Positions 1 to 5,589 of a stretch of 5,589 nucleotides of DNA are shown piece by piece. Location of the stretch: NCBI RefSeq assembly GCF_001298715.1, contig NZ_CDSC02000451.1, positions 1-5,589 of the forward strand, written 5' to 3'. Both the position numbers and the translations under genes were made by a program. The notes beneath the pieces were generated by a model. It was not told the DNA's origin, searched no databases, and saw only the letters and a list, made by a program, of their open reading frames with translations. Position 1 is the first letter of the stretch; each line of letters begins with the position of its first letter. The DNA is from Bathymodiolus azoricus thioautotrophic gill symbiont (lineage in GTDB: Bacteria; Pseudomonadota; Gammaproteobacteria; PS1; Pseudothioglobaceae).

Positions 1-134
1 ATGGTTGGAAAAATGGGTGGTTTTGGTTTGTTTGGAGTGGTTTTTAAGGAGCGACTATTTAAACAACGGAGTTTCTATTTTTAGCGGGCGTTAGAAATGG
101 GAGGATTGCAATTAAATTTTGAACGACATAAGAT
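1..134. other. Intergenic left end, no supported gene; strongly strand-skewed
   Basis: This stretch lies just beyond the sulP stop codon. I see no convincing gene, RNA or terminator. The first 51 bases of the plus strand contain no C at all and are rich in G and T, with repeated GG pairs. The plus-strand frame starting at base 1 is open to a TAG at 82-84, then continues open to a TAA at 136-138 that overlaps the sulP stop on the other strand. The two pieces include FKERLFKQRSFYF and RALEMGGLQLNFERHKI. This could be the decayed 3' end of a convergent gene or insertion element, or chance; 45 codons is too short to decide. No GC-rich hairpin followed by a T run was found in the sulP direction. 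Confidence 0.35.
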
Positions 135-1880
135 TTAAGAACTACATTCATTAAAGATTTTCGCATCACATTGAGTGCAAATATCACGATCAAGTCGTCT
201 GTAGATAGTGCGAATGGCAATGCTTTTAGAATCAAAGAAGTTTATCCTGCCAATTTTTTTGACAAAGTGAGCCTGCGCTAAAAACTGATAAACGGGTGCC
301 TTAAGTCCAACAAAATACAAACCACCGTCTTTTCTTTTTAATCTATTATGTTCGGAGATTAAAGTTTCCATACCTGATAAATCTATAAAATTAATCCCAC
401 TAGCAACAATCAAAATATGGTGAATATTTTGCCCATCAGATATTTTTTCAATTTTTTTCTGAATATGGTTAATTGAGCCAAAATAAATCGACATATCGAT
501 TCGAATTATCTTTAACTGTGGGCACTGTCTAAGTGGTTTTTTAGCAATATTTATAAAACTTCTAGAGCCCTCGTTATTCATGTTATCTATTGACAAAGTA
601 GGGATTCTTGGGGTTGAGGTTTTTGCTAAAAATAACACTAAAGACAATAACACACCCAAATAAATAGCGAATTCTAATTCGAGGAATAGTGTTGCTAAAA
701 AAGTCGTAATTAAAATTGCAGATTCTGATTTGCTGTATTTAAAAATCTTCACAATATGCTTGGTATCAATCAAATTATAAGCAACCAACAAAATAACACC
801 GCCCATCGCAGTGATTGGCAGATAAGCCGTTAGTGGTGCAATCAGTAATACAATAACCATTAAAAATAGTGCAGCAAAAATAGCTGAAAGCGGTGTTTTT
901 GCACCAGATTCATAGTTAATGCCCGATCTGGTGAAAGAACCTGATCCTGCATAACTAGAAAAGAAACTGCCAAATATGTTGGACATTCCTTGTCCAACAA
1001 ACTCTTGATTAGGGTTTATTCTTTGATTGGATTTTGTCGCAACAGCTCTACTGATTGAAACTGCTTCAATCAACCCCAATAGTGCAATTGCAAAAGCTTC
1101 TGATGCCAGTATAGAAATTGTAGAAAATGAAAAATCAGGCATTGACAAAGGCGGTAAATACGCAGGAATTTCACCAACAAGAGCAATATTTGTTGAGACT
1201 CCAAATTTAGGCAAGTAAAACGCTAAAACACTACCTAATATCATGCCAATTAAAAGATTGGGGGATTTTGGTAAAAATCTTTTAAACAAGACTGCGCTAA
1301 ACAGTGTGACTAATGCGATTATCAGTAGATAAATATCAAAATCAGAAAGACCTTGATATAAATCAATCCAAACATGTAAGAACGACTCTCCTTTAGGTAT
1401 ATGAATACCAGTAATGTGTTTTAATTGGCTGGTTGCAATCAAAATTGCTGCCCCTGAGGTAAAACCAATAATTACCGTATGTGAGACAAAGTTTACCAAA
1501 GTTCCAAATCTGGCTAAACCAAATGCAAATTGATAAACCCCAGCAAGAAAAGTTAAAGTAAGTGCCATTGAGACAAATTCTGGAGAACCTGGCTCAACAT
1601 GTCTACTAATAGTAGAAAACATAACAATAGAAATGGCGGTTGTTGGCCCTGAAATCAAATGATAGGATGAACCAAATAGTGCGGCAATAATCGGGGTAAT
1701 CATTGCTGTATATAAGCCGTATTCTGGTGGTAGTCCTGCAATGGTTGCAAAAGCAACACCTTGAGGTAAGACCACCACTGCACCAGTAAAGCCTGCAATA
1801 ATGTCTGCTTTTATGGTGCTTTTATTGATTGTTTTAAACCACGCTAGAAATGGCAACAATGAAATTAGTCTAGTTTTCAC
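135..1880 (-). CDS. SulP/SLC26 family anion permease with C-terminal STAS domain
   Basis: A 581-residue inner-membrane transporter of the SulP family, which moves sulfate, bicarbonate or related anions by proton or sodium symport or exchange. The substrate here cannot be read from sequence. Residues 37-59 hold the family signature after the first membrane segment (LPQGVAFATIAGLPPEYGLY), followed by ISGPTTAIS near 76-84. Residues 311-332 (SGSFTRSGINYESGAKTPLS) match the conserved substrate-site region, and the multi-pass core ends near residue 420. Residues about 457-560 form a STAS domain with the FIDLSGMETL loop at 498-507. The tail carries cysteines at 568, 571 and 579 (CxxC-x7-C). Length is normal for a bacterial SulP. 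The start is GTG at 1880, overlapping the nusB stop by four bases (GTGA), so translation is probably coupled. The Shine-Dalgarno is weak. The family assignment is secure; the name 'sulfate permease' would go further than the evidence. Confidence 0.95.
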   Translation of the reverse strand: MKTRLISLLPFLAWFKTINKSTIKADIIAGFTGAVVVLPQGVAFATIAGLPPEYGLYTAMITPIIAALFGSSYHLISGPTTAISIVMFSTISRHVEPGSPEFVSMALTLTFLAGVYQFAFGLARFGTLVNFVSHTVIIGFTSGAAILIATSQLKHITGIHIPKGESFLHVWIDLYQGLSDFDIYLLIIALVTLFSAVLFKRFLPKSPNLLIGMILGSVLAFYLPKFGVSTNIALVGEIPAYLPPLSMPDFSFSTISILASEAFAIALLGLIEAVSISRAVATKSNQRINPNQEFVGQGMSNIFGSFFSSYAGSGSFTRSGINYESGAKTPLSAIFAALFLMVIVLLIAPLTAYLPITAMGGVILLVAYNLIDTKHIVKIFKYSKSESAILITTFLATLFLELEFAIYLGVLLSLVLFLAKTSTPRIPTLSIDNMNNEGSRSFINIAKKPLRQCPQLKIIRIDMSIYFGSINHIQKKIEKISDGQNIHHILIVASGINFIDLSGMETLISEHNRLKRKDGGLYFVGLKAPVYQFLAQAHFVKKIGRINFFDSKSIAIRTIYRRLDRDICTQCDAKIFNECSS

Positions 1881-2305
1881 GAGTGACCTACTTCTACTGT
1901 TCTTAATTTTTTAGCCAGTTTGTCTAATGAGGCATTAATGAGTTTAAAACCTCCCTCGGCACCGTATAGTTTAGCGATTTCAAGTGCTTCGTTGATAACC
2001 ACCTTGTAAGGCACTTCAATTGAGTTTTGTAGCTCGTATGCACCCAAGTAAAGCACAGCGTGCTCTACCGATCCGAGTTCCTCAGTGTCGCGACTGATGG
2101 TGGGCGCAATGAGTTCGTCTAACTCAGTACGATTTTTTAGAATGTTGATAAATAGGTTAGAAAAGAACGCTTTTGAAATTTTCCCAGACTTTTGATTTAA
2201 AAATTGTTGTTCGATTTGTAGCACTTCGCCACCTGATAGCATATATTGGTATAAGGCTTGGACGACGCGCTCTCTAGAGCGATGTTTAGGGGTTGTGAAT
2301 GTCAT
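1877..2305 (-). CDS. nusB: Transcription antitermination factor NusB
   Basis: NusB is a small all-helical RNA-binding protein. With NusE (ribosomal protein S10) it binds boxA RNA and helps RNA polymerase antiterminate in rRNA operons. The 142 residues match the usual length. Visible family features are the basic N-terminal arm and first helix (HRSRERVVQALYQYMLSGGE, from residue 8), the central EELGSVEHAVLYLGAYEL, the strongly conserved VPYKVVINEALEIAKLYGAE, and a C-terminal GFKLINASLDKLA where many homologues read KFVNGVLDK. The ATG at 2305 is the only sensible start: an in-frame TGA lies two codons upstream. No clear Shine-Dalgarno precedes it. The gap to ribH is 15 bases, and ribH-nusB is a common pair in proteobacteria. 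Its stop overlaps the sulP start. Confidence 0.97.
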   Translation of the reverse strand: MTFTTPKHRSRERVVQALYQYMLSGGEVLQIEQQFLNQKSGKISKAFFSNLFINILKNRTELDELIAPTISRDTEELGSVEHAVLYLGAYELQNSIEVPYKVVINEALEIAKLYGAEGGFKLINASLDKLAKKLRTVEVGHS

Positions 2306-2320
2306 TGTTCAGGATGGGCT

Positions 2321-2794
2321 CTAAGTTTGGTCAAGTAAATACAGCATTTCAATCATTGCCATGGTTGCCTCTTCACCTTTATTGCCTTTATAACCACCTG
2401 CTCTACCGGTGGCTTGCTCCATATTGCTGGTGGTAAGCACGCCAAAAGTGGTCGGCACTTCATACTGGTACGAGACATCTGCTACACCTCGCGCACACTC
2501 GCTACATACAAAATCAAAATGTGGGGTTTCACCGTTAATGACTGCACCTAAAGTCACAATACCGTGATATTTGCCATTTTTTGCTAATTTTTTCGCCAGT
2601 AATGGAATTTCAAAAGCACCAGGCACATAGAAAATATCAACATTGTTCTCGTTAACACCGTATTTAGCTAAGGTCTCTTGTGCAGCAAAGAGTAATTTAT
2701 CGCCAATTTCTTGATAAAAATAACCCACAGTAATGGCAATTTTCTTATCTTTTAGAAGGTTCTTGTTGCTATTTTTATCAAATTTAAAATTCAT
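2321..2794 (-). CDS. ribH: 6,7-dimethyl-8-ribityllumazine synthase (riboflavin synthase beta chain)
   Basis: RibH condenses 3,4-dihydroxy-2-butanone 4-phosphate (made by the upstream RibB) with 5-amino-6-ribitylaminouracil to give lumazine, the penultimate riboflavin step. It is a cytosolic enzyme forming pentamers or 60-subunit shells. The 157 residues are normal length. Motifs are VPGAFEIP (57-64), GETPHFDFV (88-96) with the catalytic His92, FGVLTT (117-122), Arg131, and GNKGEEA (137-143), the phosphate-binding end. Two positions differ from the E. coli and B. subtilis sequences as I recall them: the N-terminal R-F-N triplet reads YFY (25-27, the aromatic Phe26 kept), and the Arg of the V-I-R-G motif is Asn87. 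Neither is the catalytic residue. The ATG at 2794 shares one base with the ribB stop (TAATG) and has a good Shine-Dalgarno. Confidence 0.97.
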   Translation of the reverse strand: MNFKFDKNSNKNLLKDKKIAITVGYFYQEIGDKLLFAAQETLAKYGVNENNVDIFYVPGAFEIPLLAKKLAKNGKYHGIVTLGAVINGETPHFDFVCSECARGVADVSYQYEVPTTFGVLTTSNMEQATGRAGGYKGNKGEEATMAMIEMLYLLDQT

Positions 2795-3831
2795 TATTTT
2801 TCACCTGTAATATATTCAACCACTTCCAAACCAAAGCCTTTTAAGGCATTTAACTTTCTTGGGCTACCTAAAATACGCATTTTCCCCACACCTAAATCAG
2901 ACAAAATTTGTGCGCCTACCCCGTAGGTTTTAACATCACTACTGGCTTCGTGTGGACGAATAAGCAAGAACACACCGCTATGCTCCTTGCTAATATATGC
3001 CAGTGCATCGTCAACATGTAGAGATTTGGTGTTTTCTTGTAAGACATCGGTAAACACATTCTCCATATGCACGCGCACACAAACGGGAGTATCTTTGTCA
3101 ATATTACCTTTTACTAAAGCGGTGTGTGTTTGCTGGTGGATACTGTCTAAGAAAGAGACTAGTGCCCACTCACCGTACTTAGTGCTAAATGGGCGTTCAT
3201 TAATGCGTTCAATGGTTTTTTCATTTTCCACTCGGTAAGAAATCAAATCTTCAATCGTGCCCCATTTAATACTGTGCTTTTCAGCGAATACCTCCAAATC
3301 ATCCCTGCGTGCCATTGAGCCATCATCGTTCAAAATCTCAACAATCACTGATGCTGGCTCTAAACCCGCAAGGCGCGCTAAGTCACAACCTGCTTCGGTA
3401 TGCCCTGGACGAATCAACACACCACCAGGTTGTGCCATTAGTGGAAAAATATGCCCTGGTTGTACGATATCACTAGATTTGGCATTTGGCGCTACAGCGT
3501 CGAGTACGGTTTTTGCTCTATCTGCTGCCGAGATGCCTGTTGTAACCCCTGTAGAGGCCTCAATAGAAACGGTAAAGTTAGTGCCATTGGCGTCGTTATT
3601 TTGCGTTACCATGAGTGGTAAATTTAACTGTTTGCAGCGCTCTTGAGTAAGGGTTAAACAAATCAAACCCCTACCATGCGTTGCCATAAAGTTAATGTCT
3701 TCTTTGGTGCAAGTTGCTGCAGGAATGATTAAATCCCCTTCGTTTTCACGGTCTTCATCATCCATTAAGATAATCATCTTGCCTTGCTTGTAATCTTCCA
3801 ATATCGCTTCAATGCTAGCTTTAGTCTTCAT
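2794..3831 (-). CDS. ribB: 3,4-dihydroxy-2-butanone-4-phosphate synthase with degenerate GTP cyclohydrolase II-like domain (RibBX type)
   Basis: The N-terminal domain (residues 1-199) is a complete DHBP synthase, which converts ribulose 5-phosphate to dihydroxybutanone phosphate plus formate. It shows the acidic metal/active-site loop [10 protein letters not shown] (24-33), [10 protein letters not shown] (49-58), [10 protein letters not shown] (98-107), GHIFPLMA (125-132) and [16 protein letters not shown] (140-155). The C-terminal part (about 200-345) has the size and position of GTP cyclohydrolase II but lacks its zinc cysteines: the region after [12 protein letters not shown] has no CxxxxxCxC-like ligands, and the usual QEGRGIGL is replaced by [16 protein letters not shown]. 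This matches the proteobacterial RibBX variant, so the tail should not make the GTP-derived intermediate, and a separate ribA is expected elsewhere. ATG at 3831 follows ribE by five bases and has no recognisable Shine-Dalgarno, so re-initiation after ribE is likely. Confidence 0.95.
   Translation of the reverse strand: MKTKASIEAILEDYKQGKMIILMDDEDRENEGDLIIPAATCTKEDINFMATHGRGLICLTLTQERCKQLNLPLMVTQNNDANGTNFTVSIEASTGVTTGISAADRAKTVLDAVAPNAKSSDIVQPGHIFPLMAQPGGVLIRPGHTEAGCDLARLAGLEPASVIVEILNDDGSMARRDDLEVFAEKHSIKWGTIEDLISYRVENEKTIERINERPFSTKYGEWALVSFLDSIHQQTHTALVKGNIDKDTPVCVRVHMENVFTDVLQENTKSLHVDDALAYISKEHSGVFLLIRPHEASSDVKTYGVGAQILSDLGVGKMRILGSPRKLNALKGFGLEVVEYITGEK
2801..2806 (-). promoter_or_regulatory. 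Shine-Dalgarno of ribH inside the 3' end of ribB
   Basis: AGGTGA on the minus strand, six bases before ATG 2794. It lies within the last codons of ribB (the Gly and Glu of TGEK), so ribosomes finishing ribB at TAATG can re-initiate on ribH. Confidence 0.7.
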
Positions 3832-3836
3832 TTTTA

Positions 3837-4430
3837 TTATTTGTTTTTTATTAACTGTTCAAGATGTCTGGCAATAATATCTACTTCCAAGTTGACACTA
3901 TCACCTATGTTTAAGCGCCCTAGCGTCGTTGCTGTTAATGTATGGGGCACAATATTAATGTCAAAACCATTTGCTTTAATGCTATTCACCGTGAGACTTA
4001 CCCCATTTACGGTAATTGATCCTTTTCTAGCAATGTATTTTACCAAAGATTGAGCCACATTGATTCTAAAACGCATTGATTCTCCTTCCAGTGCTTTATC
4101 AGTAACCTCGCCCTGCCCATCCACATGTCCGCTAACCAAATGTCCGTCAATACCTTGATTGAGCCTTAAGGCTTTTTCAAGATTTATCGCATCACCCATT
4201 GATAAATCGCCAAAAATAGAGCAATTCAGTGTCTCCTGAGAGACATCTGCTGTGAAACTCTCATTTTCAATTTCAATGACCGTTAAGCACACACCATTTA
4301 CTGCAATACTATCACCAATTGTTACCGTAGAAAAGTCCAAACTACTTGAGGAAAAAGTAAACACTGCGCCCTTATTATGCATAGTCTTGCTTTTAACTTG
4401 GCCAATGGCTTGAATAATACCTGTAAACAT
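3837..4430 (-). CDS. ribE: Riboflavin synthase, alpha subunit
   Basis: This enzyme dismutates two molecules of 6,7-dimethyl-8-ribityllumazine into riboflavin and the RibH substrate, the last riboflavin step. At 197 residues it is slightly shorter than the E. coli enzyme. Two tandem lumazine-binding repeats are visible: the first begins MFTGII with [13 protein letters not shown] (39-51); the second has [14 protein letters not shown] (96-109) and [13 protein letters not shown] (136-148). The catalytic-type residues of the first repeat (Phe2, Ser41, Cys48) and of the second (His102, Lys136, Thr147, Asp184) all appear in place, so the enzyme looks intact. The C terminus is [12 protein letters not shown] followed by two tandem TAA codons. 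The start ATG directly abuts the preceding TAA with no spacer. The gene is called ribC in some organisms, including E. coli. Confidence 0.97.
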   Translation of the reverse strand: MFTGIIQAIGQVKSKTMHNKGAVFTFSSSSLDFSTVTIGDSIAVNGVCLTVIEIENESFTADVSQETLNCSIFGDLSMGDAINLEKALRLNQGIDGHLVSGHVDGQGEVTDKALEGESMRFRINVAQSLVKYIARKGSITVNGVSLTVNSIKANGFDINIVPHTLTATTLGRLNIGDSVNLEVDIIARHLEQLIKNK

Positions 4431-5216
4431 TTATTGAGCCTCTTTTTGATGCAAACAAAAACTCACACTGGCGCCAAATAAGACCAATACCCAAGAAAAA
4501 TAAACCCAAAGCATAAATAAAAGTAACATCGATAATGCGCCATAAATCAACTCGTATAGTGGGAAATAGTTAATGTAAATAAACAAAATAGATTTTAAAA
4601 TTTCTAAGAAAAATGCCGTCATAAAACCCGATTTGATTGCATTTTTAAAAGTGACTTTTTCACTTGGGATAAAACAATACAACAAACTTAGTCCAATTGC
4701 CGAGAGGATAATGGGTAAGCTAGAGACAAAAATCCCACCCATTGGCACGAATATAAAGAATTTTGAAGCACTCAAGTATGAGCTGACGAACAAAGACCCT
4801 GCCAAGAACAGCGGACCTAAAGCCAACACCAATAAATATATGAGCAAATCTAAACCAAAATGACGCGTTTTTTTTGCCTCCCATATTGAGTTAATACGAT
4901 GGTCCACTTCACGAAATAGAAAAAACGCTGCCACCAATAAAAATAACACACTAATGCCTTTAAGTTTTTGTGCGCTGGCGATAAATTGATGAATGTAGTG
5001 ATTCGCTACTTCGTAATTTTGTGGCAATAACTGTTTAAACAAAAAAACCTCTAGATATTGTTGTAAATCAGCAAAATATGGTGATAAAGAAAATACACTA
5101 AATACCAAAGTCAGCGTTGGTACAATCGCAAATAATGTGGAAAACGCCAAAACCGCTGCTGAGTCAAAGCCGTTTTTCGACTTTAAGTGAATTAGCGCTG
5201 ATTTTAAGAGGTTCAC
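4431..5216 (-). CDS. YihY/BrkB family inner-membrane protein (formerly mis-called RNase BN)
   Basis: A 261-residue integral membrane protein of the YihY/BrkB family, whose transport or envelope role is not settled. About six membrane segments are visible, near residues 18-41, 88-104, 121-146, 162-184, 195-217 and 225-254. Family-typical features are the first segment after GFDSAAVLAFSTLFAIVPTL, the loop HRINSIWEAKK (106-116) after segment two, FIPSEKVTFKNAIKSG (182-197), and the end YGALSMLLLFMLWVYFSWVL (225-244) followed by VLFGAS. It is somewhat shorter than E. coli YihY. The start is GTG at 5216, overlapping the stop of the small upstream gene by four bases (GTGA); the Shine-Dalgarno is weak, which suggests coupled translation. 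Its stop abuts the ribE start. I see no sequence reason linking it to riboflavin chemistry. A nuclease name should not be used: the RNase BN name was once attached to YihY in error. Confidence 0.9.
   Translation of the reverse strand: MNLLKSALIHLKSKNGFDSAAVLAFSTLFAIVPTLTLVFSVFSLSPYFADLQQYLEVFLFKQLLPQNYEVANHYIHQFIASAQKLKGISVLFLLVAAFFLFREVDHRINSIWEAKKTRHFGLDLLIYLLVLALGPLFLAGSLFVSSYLSASKFFIFVPMGGIFVSSLPIILSAIGLSLLYCFIPSEKVTFKNAIKSGFMTAFFLEILKSILFIYINYFPLYELIYGALSMLLLFMLWVYFSWVLVLFGASVSFCLHQKEAQ
4439..4443 (-). promoter_or_regulatory. Shine-Dalgarno of ribE inside the 3' end of the yihY-like gene
   Basis: AGAGG on the minus strand, eight bases before ATG 4430, within the last codons of the membrane-protein gene. 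It supports the ribE start that directly abuts the preceding TAA. Confidence 0.6.
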
Positions 5217-5362
5217 AATTCTTTGTAAGCGTACTTTGGCAAGTCTTTTGCTTTAATGCGTTTAACTTGTTTTTTTTCACTGTCCCACACTACGGCATAA
5301 TGCCCCAAAGCTTTACTGACACTCTTTTTCATAGACATTAGAATTTTTTTATCGTTTAACAT
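5213..5362 (-). CDS. Small basic hypothetical protein, 49 residues, coupled to the yihY-like gene
   Basis: I do not recognise this protein. It starts at ATG 5362 with a well placed Shine-Dalgarno (AAGGG, seven bases upstream), and its TGA overlaps the GTG of the downstream membrane-protein gene. It has 12 Lys and 1 Arg against 5 acidic residues, no signal peptide and no membrane segment. Sequence landmarks are MKKSVSKALG (11-20), a likely helix, then HYAVVWDSEKKQVKRI (21-36), which reads like a beta hairpin, and a lysine- and tyrosine-containing end (PKYAYKEL). In-frame Met9 and Met11 are alternative starts but lack as good a ribosome site. It may be a real small protein, a leader peptide that couples translation of the membrane gene, or both. 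The start signal and exact coupling argue that it is translated. Confidence 0.7.
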   Translation of the reverse strand: MLNDKKILMSMKKSVSKALGHYAVVWDSEKKQVKRIKAKDLPKYAYKEL

Positions 5363-5400
5363 TTTTTAACCCTTGAAATTTCATTCATTATGCTTTGTAT
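5363..5400 (-). other. 38-base spacer before the small gene
   Basis: The only gap over 15 bases between genes in the window. It holds the Shine-Dalgarno of the small gene and two overlapping short ATG frames. A CATAAT hexamer resembles a -10 box, but no -35 match sits 16-18 bases upstream, so I do not call a promoter. No hairpin terminator for the upstream gene is seen, which leaves read-through from it possible. Confidence 0.5.
5370..5374 (-). promoter_or_regulatory. Shine-Dalgarno of the 49-codon small gene
   Basis: AAGGG on the minus strand, seven bases before ATG 5362. It is the strongest ribosome site in the right-hand part of the window, and it selects this start over two earlier ATGs in the spacer, whose frames stop within about a dozen codons. 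Confidence 0.65.
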
Positions 5401-5589
5401 TCATAATTTTCTGCTGTATTTTCTAAATGCTTGAATAGTTTGGTAAATCAACAATCCCTCAATAATTCTAAACAAAAAATCCAAAAAATAACTCCAGCTA
5501 CTCCAGTGATATTCGTTGATAAATAATACTTTATGAGTGGGGTTTAGAAATTCGAATATATTCTTCCAATATTTTGAATCATAACCATC
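5401..5589 (-). CDS. 3' end of an unrecognised protein-coding gene, cut by the window edge
   Basis: A minus-strand frame is open from the right edge to a TGA at 5403-5401, giving the last 62 residues of a protein whose start lies outside the window. It begins DGYDSKYWKNIFEFLNPTHK and continues into an aromatic and hydrophobic stretch (NEYHWSSWSYFLDFLFRIIEG, residues 25-45, shown with one base-level check of frame), ending LLIYQTIQAFRKYSRKL. The late hydrophobic segment followed by a basic tail suggests a membrane-associated C terminus, for example the last segment of a membrane protein with a cytoplasmic basic end. No family is recognised. There is no internal Met. It is followed by a 38-base spacer and then the small gene, on the same strand, so it may be in the same operon. 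The long open frame in AT-rich DNA and its natural-looking tail support a real gene. Confidence 0.6.
   Translation of the reverse strand, partial: DGYDSKYWKNIFEFLNPTHKVLFINEYHWSSWSYFLDFLFRIIEGLLIYQTIQAFRKYSRKL

Noticed and set aside
1..134. Rho-independent terminator after sulP
   Set aside because: The only pairing I found is a four-base AACG/CGTT stem with a long loop and no T run, too weak to call.
1027..1218. Plus-strand frame inside sulP
   Set aside because: Fully antisense to the conserved transporter core and without any recognisable motif.
2794..3233. Active GTP cyclohydrolase II domain (bifunctional RibBA)
   Set aside because: The zinc-binding cysteines and the GTP-site motif are absent from the C-terminal domain.
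3257..3646. Plus-strand open frame of 129 codons inside ribB
   Set aside because: It lies antisense to a well conserved DHBP synthase, shows no family features, and its openness follows from the codon use of the real gene.
3784..4053. Plus-strand open frame across the ribB-ribE junction
   Set aside because: Antisense to two recognised genes, with no Shine-Dalgarno I could support and a composition typical of a shadow frame.
5117..5341. Plus-strand frame overlapping the small gene and the yihY-like start
   Set aside because: Antisense to a coupled gene pair whose start signals are better; no ribosome site or family motif supports it.
5370..5400. Sigma-70 promoter built on the CATAAT hexamer
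   Set aside because: No acceptable -35 box lies at the needed spacing; in AT-rich DNA such hexamers are frequent.
5363..5589. FMN riboswitch ahead of the riboflavin genes
   Set aside because: No conserved RFN-type core is visible, and the region is occupied by coding sequence and a 38-base spacer, far too short for the element.

Overview
The window is AT-rich bacterial chromosome. Every gene I can support reads on the minus strand, right to left. The gene set is gammaproteobacterial in style: a two-domain riboflavin synthase, a RibB with a degenerate GTP-cyclohydrolase-II-like tail, lumazine synthase and NusB in the classic rib-nusB order, plus a YihY/BrkB-type membrane protein. Low GC, compact packing and a SulP anion transporter would fit a small-genome marine gammaproteobacterium, for example the sulfur-oxidising SUP05/Thioglobus/mussel-symbiont group. 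That placement is an inference from style and memory, not from an alignment.

Layout in the direction of transcription: (1) the last 62 codons of an unrecognised gene enter from the right edge (5589-5401). (2) After a 38-base spacer comes a 49-codon gene (5362-5213) with a good Shine-Dalgarno, whose stop overlaps the next start. (3) A YihY/BrkB family inner-membrane protein (5216-4431). (4) ribE (4430-3837). (5) ribB fused to a RibX-like domain (3831-2794). (6) ribH (2794-2321). (7) nusB (2305-1877). (8) A SulP/SLC26-type anion permease with a STAS domain (1880-135). (9) A 134-base stretch to the left edge with no supported gene.

From the small gene to sulP every junction is an overlap of 1 or 4 bases, a direct abutment, or a gap of at most 15 bases. 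No terminator or internal promoter is visible, so this looks like one polycistronic unit with much translational coupling. RibB makes dihydroxybutanone phosphate, RibH condenses it with the pyrimidine precursor to lumazine, and RibE dismutates lumazine to riboflavin. The GTP branch (RibA, RibD) is absent here and must be encoded elsewhere. NusB is a transcription antitermination factor that commonly travels with ribH.

Nothing here is clearly a new biological system. The points most worth a second look are the coupled small gene ahead of yihY, the replacement of the usual neighbours (ribD upstream, thiL downstream) by a membrane protein and an anion transporter, the RibX domain without GTP cyclohydrolase residues, the cysteine-rich SulP tail, and the skewed 134-base left end.
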